Below are positions 1 through 11,661 of a DNA stretch of 64,000 nt, one piece after another. The position numbers and the translations under genes were made by a program. Below the pieces are notes generated by a model that did no database searches, was not told the DNA's origin, and was given only the letters and a program-made list of their open reading frames with translations. How positions within the stretch are numbered: the first letter of the stretch is position 1; every line of letters starts with the position of its first letter. This stretch comes from Monosporascus cannonballus (taxonomy: Eukaryota; Ascomycota; Sordariomycetes; Xylariales): contig QJNS01000713.1 in assembly GCA_004154925.1 (NCBI GenBank), positions 1 through 64,000 on the forward strand, given 5' to 3'.

Positions 1-712
1 TATAGGGATGGTTTCACTCCATAATGGTAAAGAACGCGAACATAGGATGAATTAGTAATTGATAGGTCGATTGCTCATTGCACCCATCCAGGGAGGAGAA
101 AAGGCGTATAATGACTAATATATGACTAAAACCCTAGGGGATGCGAGAAATATACATTGACCTCTAAGATAGTTATGACCTTTCTCAGCAGCCACTAGTT
201 AGACGGTAGTGGCATTTGTCAGTATTCGTCGATTATCCGAACCATTGGCTATTAGCTGGGGTCGTGTTCCTTGGGCCTTCTCAAGCACGGAATACTCACA
301 TACACCTTCGGCCTCGAAACTTGGCAAGTCTGTAGCACACCAGCTCAACTTTGAAATAAGCAGGCTCGTGGCTCGGGGCACTACTATAACCCTAGCCCTA
401 TATCATACATTGCCAAGAACCCCTAAAGCACGGGGGCTAACCCCAGTTTCGACCCCCTGCGAATGCTTAGGCCAATCATGATACTCCGCCAGTCGGCATG
501 CTTCCGATGGCTCTCGGTAATCGAGGTGGCGGTAGCGAAGTTCGGGGAGCTTAGGTCGATGTCTGACGTTGCACTCACCGTCCCTATCCCTTGGTGCTCC
601 AATGGGAGACGAGATCGTCACGACGATAAGAGGCATTGTCATGTACATATATAGGCGTCTTCCGTAAGCTGAAGTTAGCCTCACCCTTGACCTTCCGGTC
701 CTTTTTGTAAAA
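1..712. other. No recognisable gene
   Basis: Short open frames occur on both strands but none shows a domain, signal peptide or intron structure that I recognise. I see only ordinary intergenic sequence here. Confidence 0.5.
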
Positions 713-1885
713 GTGAAGTATTCGGGCCTCGCTCTGGCGGGCGTCGTCGCCGTGTCCGCGCCGGCGGCCCCCTCGCCTTCGTATCTAGCCTAGATGACCG
801 ACTCGTTCATGCAGCGCGGCGTCAACAAAGTGTTCCACTACATGGAGGCGACGCTGTACCTAGGCAATGGAGGCGGTGTACGCACCGAAGCGGAACGAGA
901 GCATCGCCGCGTGATTGCGGGGCCAGATCGATCGACGCCGTCGCGCTCGACGACAGCATGGTGAAGGGCTAGCGGGAGGTACGACTTCTACTCGCTTGAC
1001 GAGTACCTCTTGGCGGTGAACTCCCTCTGCTGGTACGAGCGCACCGGCGATGAGAAGTATAAGGGGGTCGCGCCCGTCGTACGCGAGCAGAGTGTTAGGC
1101 ACCCCGCACGGCCATGGGCGGGTTCTTGCATCGCGACCCGAATTACCCGAGCCAGATGTGGCTCGATGGAATGTCCGGTACGTGGAACGGACGCCGCTTA
1201 CTGATGCGAATGTTGACTCGCTCCTAGTACTTAGTGCACTTTCGATATTATATCCCTAGTACCGCCTAGCCCCGAGCGGTTACAGGGGGGAGTTCCGAAA
1301 TATCATAAGATGGTGTCACATAACAGATGGCCGACTCTTCCTACGCCAGGCGGACGAGGTCATTCGACACCGACAAACACCACTGCATGGGATGACGTAG
1401 TCCTTCAGTTCGCAAACATCGAGGCGCACACGCGGAACCAGACGACGGGCCTCATGTTGCACGGGTGCGACGAGAGCAAGGCCGCGCCTTCGGCTCGTAC
1501 TTCCTCGCGCTGCTCGAGGTCATCCCGCTCTTCCTCGGAGTCGCATCGGGGGGCACGCGCGCTTGCTCCGCTACTTCACGACGCTCACGGAGGCGGCCAG
1601 GAGAGCGTAGGACGGGTCGGGCGGCTGGTGGCTCATCGTGAACGAGCCGCACCGGGGCGTTGGAGGCAACTACACCGAGAGCAGCGCCACGGCCATGCTC
1701 ACCGTCGGGTGATTCAGGGGCATCAGGTTGGGACTGCTGCCCGAGGAAGATTCTCTCGACCCCACGAGGAAGGATTGTATCCTCATGCCTGGTGGCGGAC
1801 CTGTTTGTGAAACAAGACCCTTCAGGGTCCCTGGACTGGGAGGAGACCGTGAAAGTGAGCTCTCAGAGCACTAACGGTAATTCGA
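713..1885 (+). pseudogene. Decayed GH105 unsaturated rhamnogalacturonyl hydrolase
   Basis: Homology runs through all three frames and is broken by stops and indels. A secretory leader-like stretch (KYSGLALAGVVAVSAPAAPS, opening at GTG where ATG is expected) is followed by fragments typical of the YteR/YesR family: YDFYSLDEYLLAVNSLCWYE with RTGDEKYKG, then FLHRDPNYPSQMWLDGM with the H-x-x-x-Y-P-x-Q-M-W-L-D-G signature. Next come WDDVVLQFANIEAHTRNQTT with GLMLHG and DESKAA, GGWWLIVNEP, GGNYTESSATAMLTVG and a C-terminal LDWEETVKVSS. Intact family members are about 350-400 residues and remove unsaturated galacturonyl residues from rhamnogalacturonan oligosaccharides during pectin breakdown. Stops follow ALDDSMVKG (TAG) and lie within the ESSA block, and the frame shifts several times. 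The order of all motifs is conserved, so this is one whole gene that lost function. It is not AT-biased like the retrotransposons to the right. Confidence 0.85.
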
Positions 1886-2660
1886 GGGTAATTAGCTTTA
1901 CTCTGATTATCGCCCTGGGCTCCCATAATGGCGATTGCTGACTCGGTTCAGTACTGTATCAGTATCCCGGCTGTCCAGAAGGACCAGAAACGCGCCGGTC
2001 CTTTCATATTAGCTTCATACGACTGGGAAACGGTAGGTCAACCTGCTTCCTCCTATTAAAGTCGGCCTTCTCATTTTCTCGAAGTGCTTTTACACGCCAG
2101 ACGTCTAGATTCTACGCGTTCAACCTCAAACATCGGCAGGAGTCCATTACTAACATCGGAGTCACAGTGGGATAGTGAACAAACAACAGAATATAGTGCC
2201 GATATAGTAGCTACCACACGTAGAAAGTAGTTTACTGAAGACATAAAGTTGCTAACACTGTCAGGCTCTGGACGAAATAGTCAAGCCACCCTTAATAATA
2301 TCCAGGAACTAAAAAAGAAAACCGGTGATCCATGTCTGACCAATAGTTAGAGTCATTTAATCGAAATGAGAAACAATCCGTAATCATTCGATTTCGTTTG
2401 AGCAGAATTTCCAGAGGGATAGCGGTCAGAGCAGCGCTGGGATATACATATGTGGTCAAGGATGGCTCAACTATTATGTCCAGACCAAAATGTGATTCTA
2501 CTTCTCCCCTTTATACTATGTTGCTTTATGCCGGCCAGTGCAGTTCTCTACTATAAGTGATGGGGTCGTGCATCTTGTCCAACTCTTCTCATGAATATTA
2601 AGGCGTATGGACTGCTGATATACTGAAGGCCCCTGGACGACTTCGGCCCATAGCGGGCTT
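1886..2660. other. Intergenic, no gene seen
   Basis: Contains the 3' flank of the GH105 remnant and the 3' flank of the minus-strand monooxygenase gene. No coding signal, repeat or RNA gene recognised. Confidence 0.5.
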
Positions 2661-4261
2661 TCAGGCCATGAATTGGAGGCCGGTTTTCACATCCCCGAAC
2701 CTTGCATGCAGCCACTCGAAAGGAGGGTTAGTCCGGGGTCGCCAGGGTCCTGCCTTCCCACATCTCGGCAGCTGATGCTCTGACCGCGCGACGTACGTCG
2801 AGGTGAGCTGGAACAGCCTAACCGTGTCCGCCTTCACTTCCTTCGGCACTCGTGGCACTACCGACGCATACCCGTTGCGCTCCATGAACTTGATCAGGCG
2901 GATGAGTATCGTAATGGCGTTGTCGATCCCTAGAGTCCACGCGGCGTTGGTGTATCCGAACATGAAGCCCATGTTCGGCACGCCCTCGATCATAGTGACG
3001 TTCCAGGCTAGCTTCTCGCCCCAGACAACACGCTCTCCGTCGACCCGCAGGTCGATGTCGGCCCCTATCTTCATGTTGATGCCCGTCGCGGTGACGATGA
3101 CGTCGGCGTCGACCGTCGAGCCGTCCTCCATGCGGATCCCGCCGTCCGTGACCGTCTCGATGCGCCCTGTCGCGACCCCCGCCTTCCCCGTGCGCAGGGC
3201 CTCGAAGAAGCTGCCGTTCACGTCCCAGCACATTCGCTGCTCCCAGGGGTTGTACCGCGGGCTGAAGTGGCGGTCGTAGTCGATCCACTCCGGCAGCTGA
3301 CTGACTGTTAACTTGCGCATGACATCTCTGGCGCGCGCTGGGAAGTAGTGGCAGAACGCGACGAATAAGGCCTGCATAAGCGCGTGCCGTAGGCGCTGGT
3401 AGAAACTCCTGAAGGAGCTGGACAGGTAGTTCCACACCCAGGAGGAGCGTCCGCTGCGGCCCATGACTCTGAGGATGTACGAAGGGCTGCGTTGCACCAT
3501 GGTCACTCGAGCGGCCTTCTCCGCTAGGGCCGGGAGGAGAGTGGTGGCGGTGGACCCGCTGCCGATGATGGCTATCTTCTTGCCGCTGTAGTCATAGTCG
3601 GCCGGCCAGAATTGGGGATGGATAACCTTCCCGGCAAAGCCCTCCAGCCCGGGGATCTCGACCTTCATCGGTGACTGGTAGTCGAAGTAGCCAGCCCCCA
3701 GTACGATGAACCGCGCCTGGAAACGTTTTGTCTCACCGTCGTGGTTCACTACCAGATGCCATCGCTGCGACTTGGAAGACCAGTCTGCCGCGATCACCTT
3801 GTGGTGAAGATGGATGGAGTCTGAGAGGCCGTGTCGGGACACGGAATCCTTGAGGTAAGACTTAATTAGATGCCCTTCCGCGATGGGCTTTGCGAACGGC
3901 CAGCTAGGCATGTTCGGTTAGAGACGGTAGCCCCGGATATTTTAAAAAATGAAATTGATTCCTCAAAAACGGCTCAGGTGGGCGCTGCCAACAGGACGAT
4001 CGAGTCGCACATAAGTAATCGGTGAGTGAGAACTTACGGATGCCATGTGAACCCGTATGTGTAGAGATCTGAGTCCGAACGAATGCCCGGGTATCTGAAG
4101 AGATCCCAGGTCCCCCCAATATCGTCTCGACCTTCGAGCACTGTGAACGTCAAGCCCGGGAGTTGTGTCTTTAGTCTGTATGCACTGTTCAAGCCGGCCG
4201 GACCTGCCCCTATGATCACGACATCAAACGAGTAGGTAGCTTCAAGTTTCTCAGAAAGCAT
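2661..4261 (-). CDS. Flavin-containing Baeyer-Villiger monooxygenase, EthA-like
   Basis: Predicted FAD/NADPH-dependent monooxygenase that would insert oxygen into ketones (Baeyer-Villiger) or oxidise heteroatoms. Exon 1 is 4261-4038 and exon 2 is 3903-2661. The 134-nt intron 4037-3904 has donor GTAAGT and acceptor CTAG; joining gives 1467 nt with no stop (488 aa), and the junction reads [15 protein letters not shown] as in the family. The first Rossmann motif GAGPAG is at residues 18-23, followed by [20 protein letters not shown]. The BVMO fingerprint [12 protein letters not shown] is at 164-175 and the second dinucleotide motif GSGSTA at 189-194. The C terminus ([16 protein letters not shown], then [15 protein letters not shown]) matches full-length EthA-type proteins of about 490 aa. 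The ATG at 4261 is chosen because homology starts right behind it. It lies downstream of, and codirectional with, the amine oxidase gene. The substrate cannot be read from sequence. Confidence 0.93.
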
Positions 4262-5455
4262 TGTTGCTATTTTGGCAAGACACCGTCCTGGGATGTAGAA
4301 GTGATCAAAGAGCTCTAGTGCCTCGGGCAGATTGAGCGTCAGTATGCTTTTGTAGTGCTCTCTTTGGTCCGCTCTAGGCTTCCAGCGAAATCTACAGCGA
4401 CATGCCGATTCGCTTGGAAACACGCTAGAAGATCTATGGCGCACCGTATCTGCAGCGTCACCCCCGGCCTTGAGCGCACCTCTCGGATTCCCTAGATAAT
4501 TGTTTTGGCCGAACCATTATAGAATGGGGCATGCGGAATACATGCAATGCTCATACCAAGGACAGATCACACGCCGCTTTGTGGGGTCTCTTATTCGTCG
4601 ATTCCCGTGCGCCAAATAATCTCCCGGGAGAATGTCCGCATGGTCTCTGAGCAGGACCTGCGGAACCCGCGGATTTCTCTCCTAACACTGCGACGTACCG
4701 AGGCGATGCTACTGATGTAGCCGAGGTTAGCAGTAGGTGGTGATGGGACGATACACTTTAATGCAACCGTGTGACTAGAGATGCAACCCCACGCACCACA
4801 ACCAGGAGCGAAGGGGTGGTATATTAATACCGAAAAGAGCTACAAATGTAACTCACCGTGTGTTTATATATAGCTGAAAGGTAGTAAGTATGCGGCACTG
4901 CCAAGCCGGCGCGCTCCCGGAGGCCCCGTTCGCCTGCAGTTTAAGTGCATGAAGGATCGAGCCGCGGATGCTCCCAGCGACCGGAGGGTATTGTATATCC
5001 ACACCAATACCAGTGCACGCATCCGCCAACAGTGGTCCCTTGTGTACCCGGATACGCCTCCAATCCATGATAAGAAGGCTCCGGCGATGACCAAACCAGG
5101 CTCAACCTACTCGCGATGATTACAGAATTCCCGCCAAGCTGTGACAAGATACGTAAATTTAATGCAACTTACTTAGGTCCCACATATGCTTAACCGTAGT
5201 CTCGTGATTTCCAATGCGCTCTACTTGGCGAGATCGCGACGATTATACGCGAGCGACATAATATTAGGGATGAATGTGTAACGTCATGTGAGATCCTAGT
5301 CAGTACGATGAACAGGAACTAAAGTATCTACATTGGGATATGCCAAGGCCTAAGGTACAATTTGTGTCATTAACATGCTCACCCGAATACCGTACTAGCC
5401 ATGCCGCCTCAAGTACCTACGGGAGCTGGGAGTCACCACAGAACTATCCATATAG
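4262..5455. other. Intergenic, no gene seen
   Basis: Spacer between the 3' end of the amine oxidase gene and the start of the monooxygenase gene; it must hold the promoter of the latter. Overlapping short minus-strand frames around 4853-5147 have no recognisable features and are judged non-coding. Confidence 0.45.
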
Positions 5456-7912
5456 CTAATGACCGTTAGCGCCGTTGGCACCCTTCGCGCCAGCGGCAGA
5501 GCAACATTCGTTCGCGAAAGCGAGCTTGCTCATCTTGTCCGCGGCATCGGTCACGCCCGCGCCCTTGGCCGTGACCCGGCTTGGCGTGCTGCAGTAGCTT
5601 GGGGGGACGTCCATGACTGGGTTGTTGGTGAAGAAGTTCCGCGGCCGCAGGAGCAGCGTGATGGGCTCCACCGGCATCACGGGGAAGTCCTCGGGCGACG
5701 GGATGTGGGTCACGCCGAACGTGTGCCAGATCACCACGTCCGTGTTGTCGACGGACTCGGTCCCGTCGCCGACCCACTCCGGCAGACCCACTGAGGGCTC
5801 GCCAGACGTCTGGGGCACGTGGCGCCCCGCCGGCCAGAACTGGTCGTCCCTGTCTGTTGCCATTCGAGGGTTCTCTGTCAGCGCTCCTTCTTGTCTTTCG
5901 GGGATCCTAGGGGGTAAGGTCGTAACGGCGGCAGGTATTGCTCACATTTAGTGACGTGGACGGCGTGCCTGGCGAAGCCCGCCCGCTTCCACACGAGCGA
6001 GCCCTCCTTGGGTAACAGCGGCGGGACCTCGCGGCTCACGAGCTTGTAGCTCACCGGCTTGCCGCTGTAGGGGTGAAGCTTGTTGGGGTTGCAGATCTCC
6101 CACGTCCTGCTGGTGGAGCCGTCGTAGTCGGTCGCCGCCTCTCCGGTCGTCGCGAGCTTCGTCCGCTTCCCGTAGAAGGCGTTGCCGTAGTAGTTCTCCG
6201 AGCTGCCCACCGGCGCGTCGGACCGCACGGCGTCGGACATGAAGACCGTGTTGTTCGGCCCGTCCACGTTCGCGTCTATCCGGAGACAGAAGAGGTGCTG
6301 GTGATTGTGCGCATTCACGTCTGCGTATATCGTCAGCCGGTCAACCGTGGGGTGAAGAGTCTGGAGAGCGCCGTCAAATGAGGAATTTACTAGGGTAGAC
6401 CTGCGTCCCCCACCCCTTGGTATCTTCGTCTGGGTTCATGCTATACGTGTTCAGGATGCCTGTGAGCTTGATCTCGGGTTGGATAGTTCCGTCTTGCTGA
6501 AAAAGGGGTTAGTACCGACATTGGAAGGCTTGTTGGGAGTGTTATGATCTTACATGGAATATCCACTATTTGCAGTCAGCATATATGCTTGCGGTACCTT
6601 TGTTTACTTTGGGACTCACCTGGATGGCGTATTCGTAGTTGGCGGCGGTGAAGATCTGTTGCACGGCCAACTTCCTCGCTCGAGTAACGATGACTGAGTC
6701 GTCTCTGAAATCGGTGTGCTTGAATAGGATACCGCTATCCTCCTCGTGAATGTAGATGGCATTCTTGATGGTGCGGACGTCTCCAGCCCTTGTTGGGAAC
6801 TCGGCATCGAGATAGTGGATGGAACCTTTGCAGTCGCAGCCGAGCGCGAGGCTATTTGCCATGTGGCCAGCGCCATATTCTCCGAGGTCGAATGCATGCT
6901 TGCGTTGGTGGGGATGCTCCGGGTTTCCGCTGTGATGATGCTTGAGCATGGAGTAGAAGATATTGAAGGGGGAGGGGAAGCACACACTAAGGTACCACCA
7001 TCTCCGCCAGGGATAACCGGTAGAAGATTGGTCGAACGGCGCCCTTCTCGTTGTACGTGATATTGTTGAGGACGATGCCTTCCCTGTAGTTGAAGCCGAT
7101 GTGGAACTGCCAGTTCTGCCACTCGAGCTCCCTTCCAGTCATTTTGAAGGACACGCCTTCGGGCTGGGTGATATTGATCGGCTTCAGATCATTTCGATAG
7201 CCTCCGGCCTTCTCGACTGCGACCTGGTGGTAGTTGATCGGCTGGGACTTGCTCAGGGGCCGGCGCACCTTTGGAATGTCAATGTCGATGATCTCCTGTT
7301 TGACCGAGTCGAATATAGGGCAGAAATCCAGGGGGTACTGGTATTGACAATCGTCAACGTTTGGCCTGTAGTACATCAGCGCCTGCTGAAGTCTGATATT
7401 GTTGCTATGCCGCTCGTCGTATCCGATGGTCCACGGGTCGCAATAGACCTTGTGCATGTCCTCCTTAGGGATTCCGCTGATCTCGCATTGCTCGATCACC
7501 TTGGGATCTTTTCTGCAGATGACCTCCACGGCTTGAAGTTCTTCCATTGTGATCTAGCATTATTCATGAGCAAGATGGCATCGAGATTGAAGCTGGTGCC
7601 ACTTACAATTGGTTGCACTCCATCCAATAGTTCCCATTTTGTTATTTTCCCCTCTGCAATGTCCACCAAACCATCGTACACTTTACCTTCACGTGCGATG
7701 ACCACAATGTCAGCTACTCTTGATGGCCTCAGTGAGTTGGCAGGATCTTCCAGCCACGCCTTCATCTCCACCTTGCGCGGCTCATGAAGGGAGACGACAT
7801 TGAAGGAGACATCTCCGTGAGTCTTTTTGACGATAGTGATGGCCGACCTAATTTCGTCGACGTTAAGCGGGTCGAAGGGGTGCGGCAACGTATCCGTAAT
7901 TGCAGTCACCAT
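5456..7912 (-). CDS. Copper/topaquinone amine oxidase
   Basis: Oxidatively deaminates primary amines to aldehyde, ammonia and hydrogen peroxide; fungal homologues are often peroxisomal. Seven exons join in frame: 7912-7607, 7553-6988, 6929-6620, 6565-6554, 6496-6391, 6320-5946, 5853-5456 (2073 nt, 690 aa). All introns are GT-AG and 54-92 nt. Exon 4 is only 12 nt (WIFH). The TPQ site FTAANYEY is present, with the modified Tyr near residue 389. The catalytic-base Asp is near 305 (HAFDLGEYGAG). The His-x-His copper ligands are in NAHNHQHLF (438-442), and the third His, near 608, is in THIPSPEDFP, which matches the PROSITE copper-site pattern. The first in-frame ATG is 7912; the frame is open upstream only to non-ATG codons. 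The C terminus ends in a low-complexity AKGANGANGH tail instead of an SKL-type peroxisomal signal. All catalytic residues are present, so it is probably active. Confidence 0.95.
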
Positions 7913-8026
7913 CTTTGTCGACTGTTGGAATAGTTTCGGATCAGTTATAGTCCAGTTTGGAGGCAATTCCTCCTGTTGAGAACGTGGATGGTGATACTAG
8001 ATGACGGGATGTGAACGAGATTACCC

Positions 8027-8034
8027 CTATATAG
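8027..8034 (-). promoter_or_regulatory. Candidate TATA box of the amine oxidase gene
   Basis: CTATATAG lies about 115 nt upstream of the chosen ATG at 7912, just outside the Tc1-type element. The position fits a core promoter but is an inference from motif and spacing only. Confidence 0.35.
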
Positions 8035-8123
8035 GCATATGGACTTCAATCTATGAAAATAGTTATCGGCGCTATAGGGGCTGCACGCTCTACATACCGC
8101 GATATCGCGCGCCGTGTTAGGTA

Positions 8124-8151
8124 CACTAATGGATCAATTGGATCCGTGCGC
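8124..8151 (+). repeat. Left TIR of Tc1-type element
   Basis: 28 bp, an exact reverse complement of 9450-9477; preceded by TA at 8122-8123. Confidence 0.95.
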
Positions 8152-8230
8152 TCGGACATCTCCACTCCCAATTCCGACATATATTGACACCCCTTATGCC
8201 TTCCAAATCCAGTAACTCAACAGCCACAAT

Positions 8231-9333
8231 ATGGATTTGGATGAGGCTGCTTCCGTTTTCGTCGCCGACCGTCGCCCTAACGAGGAATTCAGTCCGGAAG
8301 CCCGGGCCTTCATGATTGGGGCCGTGGCTGCAGGTGCAACCCAGACCCGAATGGCCGCGGCTATGAGGACAGAGCGTCAGCGAATCGGAAAGCAACTTCA
8401 ACGCTTTATCACATACAGAACGGTCCATAACCTGCCACAAGGACACCGTCAGCGGGTAATTCGAGGTCGCCTAGCCTCATATCTCCATCAACTAGGCCGT
8501 CGTTACCCTCGGGATACGTACCGCGACTTCCAAAGAAAAACGGGTACCAATATTAACCGATTAACGATAAGGCGCTTTTTCCGTACATTCGCTTTAAGGA
8601 AATAACGCGCGGCGAAAAGAATTAACCTTACGGCCGATAACGTACGTAAGCGTTTAAAATTTGCCAACGAAACTTTTAAACGGTACAACAAAAAGTACTT
8701 TTTTTAATCTTATTATTTAACGAATATTCCGTACAGAACGTACCCGGATATCCAGGCCAATAGGTATTTCGTTTATCGTCGAAACGTTATAAGCAGGATC
8801 TGGTGAATCCGGAGGTCCACGGGAAGGCTGTTTTTTCTATTATGGCCTGAGGGATGATATAACAACGCAACGAGGAAGGCGGTTTCTTTCCCATCGTTCT
8901 TTGCAAAGGAGATCCGGACTTGCTCGGCAGTAAAATAACTTTTCGACATTATATCGAAACCTTCGAACAAGGTCTCCTTCCCCTTTACGAATTTGGTAAT
9001 CCCTTTATTCATAATAACGCTTTAATATACAAAGTTACCGCCGTCAAGGAGTTTTTCGAAAGATATGAGATTTGGATATTCGAATAGCCGCTATATTCGC
9101 CCGATTTAAACCCAATCGAATACTTTTGGCGTGCTTTAAAGGGCAAAATCTACGAGATCGAACCTGAATTCAGATATTTACTTGATAACGAAAAAAACCG
9201 TTACCGCGCGTTCGAAATAATTGAAAACGCGTAGTTACAGTTGGATCTCCGCCTTATAATGAAGCTTATTAAGTCACTCCCTAATAAACTAAGAGCCGTT
9301 CGTCGCGCTCGGAGATGGTATATACGGTTTTGA
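8231..9333 (+). pseudogene. Tc1-type transposase, catalytic residue lost
   Basis: The ATG at 8231 opens a 124-codon frame with an N-terminal DNA-binding region (EARAFMIGAVAAGATQTRMA, a helix-turn-helix candidate), ending at TAA 8603-8605. Homology continues in frame-shifted pieces: RKRLKFANETFKRYNK, FFPIVLCKGDPDLLGSK, HYIETFEQGLLPLYEFGNPF, then IHNNALIYK and LYSPDLNPIEYFWRALKGKI, ending RRARRWYIRF with TGA 9331-9333. In active relatives the HNNA block reads H-D-N-A; here the Asp codon at 9013-9015 is AAT (Asn). Counting from that residue to the Glu of NPIE gives exactly 34 intervening residues, so the family is DD34E. The Trp before PLYSPD is TAG. The changes are mostly C-to-T or G-to-A. Confidence 0.9.
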
Positions 9334-9449
9334 AGCCCAGTTTCAAAGCTATATTATGATATATATAGCTTCTTAATTGGATACGTTTTGATAAAGATAC
9401 GTATTATTGAAGTTATAGGGTTAATATAGGGGAGGGTGGATTGATGGGT

Positions 9450-9477
9450 GCGCACGGATCCAATTGATCCATTAGTG
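9450..9477 (-). repeat. Right TIR of Tc1-type element
   Basis: 28 bp, an exact reverse complement of 8124-8151; followed by TA at 9478-9479. Confidence 0.95.
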
Positions 9478-9479
9478 TA

Positions 9480-11661
9480 TACTCCTAACAATTAGCAACT
9501 ATTATGTCACATTGATAAGAACTTTACTAACTCATTGAAGGACACAACCACCGCCATCCTGTCTCAAGCACTCTAGCTCGGCCAGTTAAGCTGACCTTCT
9601 GATAAAACAGCGTCGATAAGCCCGATCCCAATTGCGGGGTATACCCGGGTGGACTTCCCGAAACCGGCTTACATGCTAAAGATATGGGCTCCTTATTGGA
9701 CAAAGAGTATAACTAACATTGGCGGGAGAGATTATAGGTCGATAGGCGTTCTAGGTTTATCTTACCGCGACCTGTTGGAGTCCGGGATTATATCAACACA
9801 TAAGGTCCTCCACCATTGGTTATCACAAACGGCACGGGATCAGCCACAATCCTTGGACCATCACATTGGCAGGCATATCCCTTATGCCGAATTTCTAAGA
9901 GAGATCCCGAATCTTGTCCATCGTGAGCGAACTCACTCTAGGCAATGTTGGAATACAGGAATGCATCATCCCATTTGCCCATCATCGTCAAAGTTAGCCA
10001 ATAGCTGAATTGTTTAAATAAACTAGACCATATCCTCTCGACTCACTTATATACAACTACAAGCGAGCCCTTCAAGGTCCGATCATGGGGCCCAATGGCC
10101 CGCAATGGTGAAAGCAGTAGGGATTCGTGATTCACGCCGACTTAGGTAAAAGTAAAGTGCGGCCAAGACACTCCCATTGGTGAAGCACCGGCTGGTTAAC
10201 GTGGAGCCGGGAAATGCGGCGAAGCCATGTCTCCTTCAAGAGTACTACTGTCAACCCTAGCAGATCTCCATACTGATGAATCGAACAAATGCAAGAAACA
10301 TCCACCTTCAGGGGCGTGGTATAAAGATGACATTTATAGGGGCTGTGGCATATCTTCAGGGTCAGATGATAATAGGAGGATACTATAAGTCGAACTCTAA
10401 CCTTGAGAAATCTCACTTTCTTGCTACAGTACTCGTGAAATAAGTTAGAAAACGTCCAAAACGAGCTATTGCTGTAAAGATGGTCTTGGTGATTAAGGGG
10501 CTCACGTTAAGGGGGTCACAAGCAGCACATCCCCTTATCGCATGCCACAATCCGTGCCCCATATATCTGTTGGAGCTTGATTGCCGGTAAGGTGAGTAAA
10601 ATAATGGCCATCATATATATGGCAACCCAGTGTTTGGTAAAAGTCCGGGAGACCCGAAGACCCTTGACGATTGACTCGTTTGACAATTCTAATTTTTACG
10701 CATACAAATCGATGCCATTCCTGACTGGTTCTTTCAAGAGACTCTCCGTCTTGGAGTTTCCGTGCAAGAGCCTGGGATTACAAGCCTTTTGGAAATTCAA
10801 AGACCGTCCAAATCCTGACTTGGGAACATTTGGTCGGGGGAGAGGACACACGCTAGAGGCGCAAGTACAGAGTATATGCCAGCCCTGACTTGGACGCGCT
10901 ACCTGAATATCAGCTGCTGCTGAAACTTCCTTGTTAAATTCAAAATGCCATGTTTATTGCTCGTTCTTCAAAGGTTGTAGTATTTGCTCTCTTTATATCC
11001 TTAGGATTGCCGGAAGTTGATAATAGCAATAGCAACTCGCATCGGATATCCCTTCAGAGAAGTGGCAAATGGAAGAACAGCATATTCAATATCTCTATAT
11101 AACTTGTAACGAAAGAAAAGGGACATGAAGAGGACGAGGGGGGCATATGGATTAGCATGCCTTGTGCCGATGTATGTATGACTATACGGATCTAGGCACT
11201 AAAACTTAATCTTGTCCTATGTTACTTGGAATATTTAATGAATAAATGTGCACTGGGAGATACACTCGTGAATGCTTGGTCTCCCATGGCGGCATGATAG
11301 GTATGTGGCGAATGCATGTTGGTTCACTCCGGTGATGCACAGCCCCTGTGAATCTGCATGCGCCTCCCTGGTCTGATACTGATAAATCCTGGACTGTTTC
11401 TTCGGACCAACACTGAACATCTCATCCCAGTTCACTTTCTGTCAGAACCTGTGGTGCAACAAGGAATATGCGCACACGTTAAAATGCAAAGAAGATTCCG
11501 CGTTATGCGGTGGTCGCTTATCGGGAACGTCGATATTAGACCAGAGTACACAGATTAACCCCGACCTCTTGGATGCATGGCTGCTTAAACACCAGTACAT
11601 ACCAACTTGCTCTTATACAATTACCAAAAAGACCGACAGGCCCACAGCGACTTGGGTTGAG
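9480..11661. other. 2.2 kb without a recognisable gene
   Basis: Several open frames of 66-119 codons exist (for example 9649-10008 plus, which opens at GTG, and 10132-10416 minus), but none has an ATG start with motif, leader or intron support. No repeat with the rest of the window was noticed. Confidence 0.45.

Larger units (their letters stand above)
8124..9477 (+). mobile_element. Complete but inactive Tc1/mariner-superfamily transposon (DD34E type)
   Basis: A 1354-bp element bounded by perfect 28-bp terminal inverted repeats starting CACTAATGGATCAATTGG, each flanked outside by TA (8122-8123 and 9478-9479), the target duplication of this superfamily. It encodes one transposase on the plus strand, now broken by stops and RIP-like substitutions. 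It sits directly upstream of the amine oxidase gene (ATG at 7912), close to that gene's promoter. Confidence 0.93.

Noticed and set aside
5459..7787. Plus-strand open frames across the amine oxidase gene (for example 7101-7787, 228 codons)
   Set aside because: They are antisense to exons whose motifs, introns and frame are fully explained on the minus strand.
7913..7966. Extending the amine oxidase N terminus to 7966
   Set aside because: That start is TTG; no ATG exists upstream in frame before a stop, and homology begins after the ATG at 7912.
9649..10008. 119-codon plus-strand frame
   Set aside because: It opens at GTG, has no motif, and no intron or promoter support.
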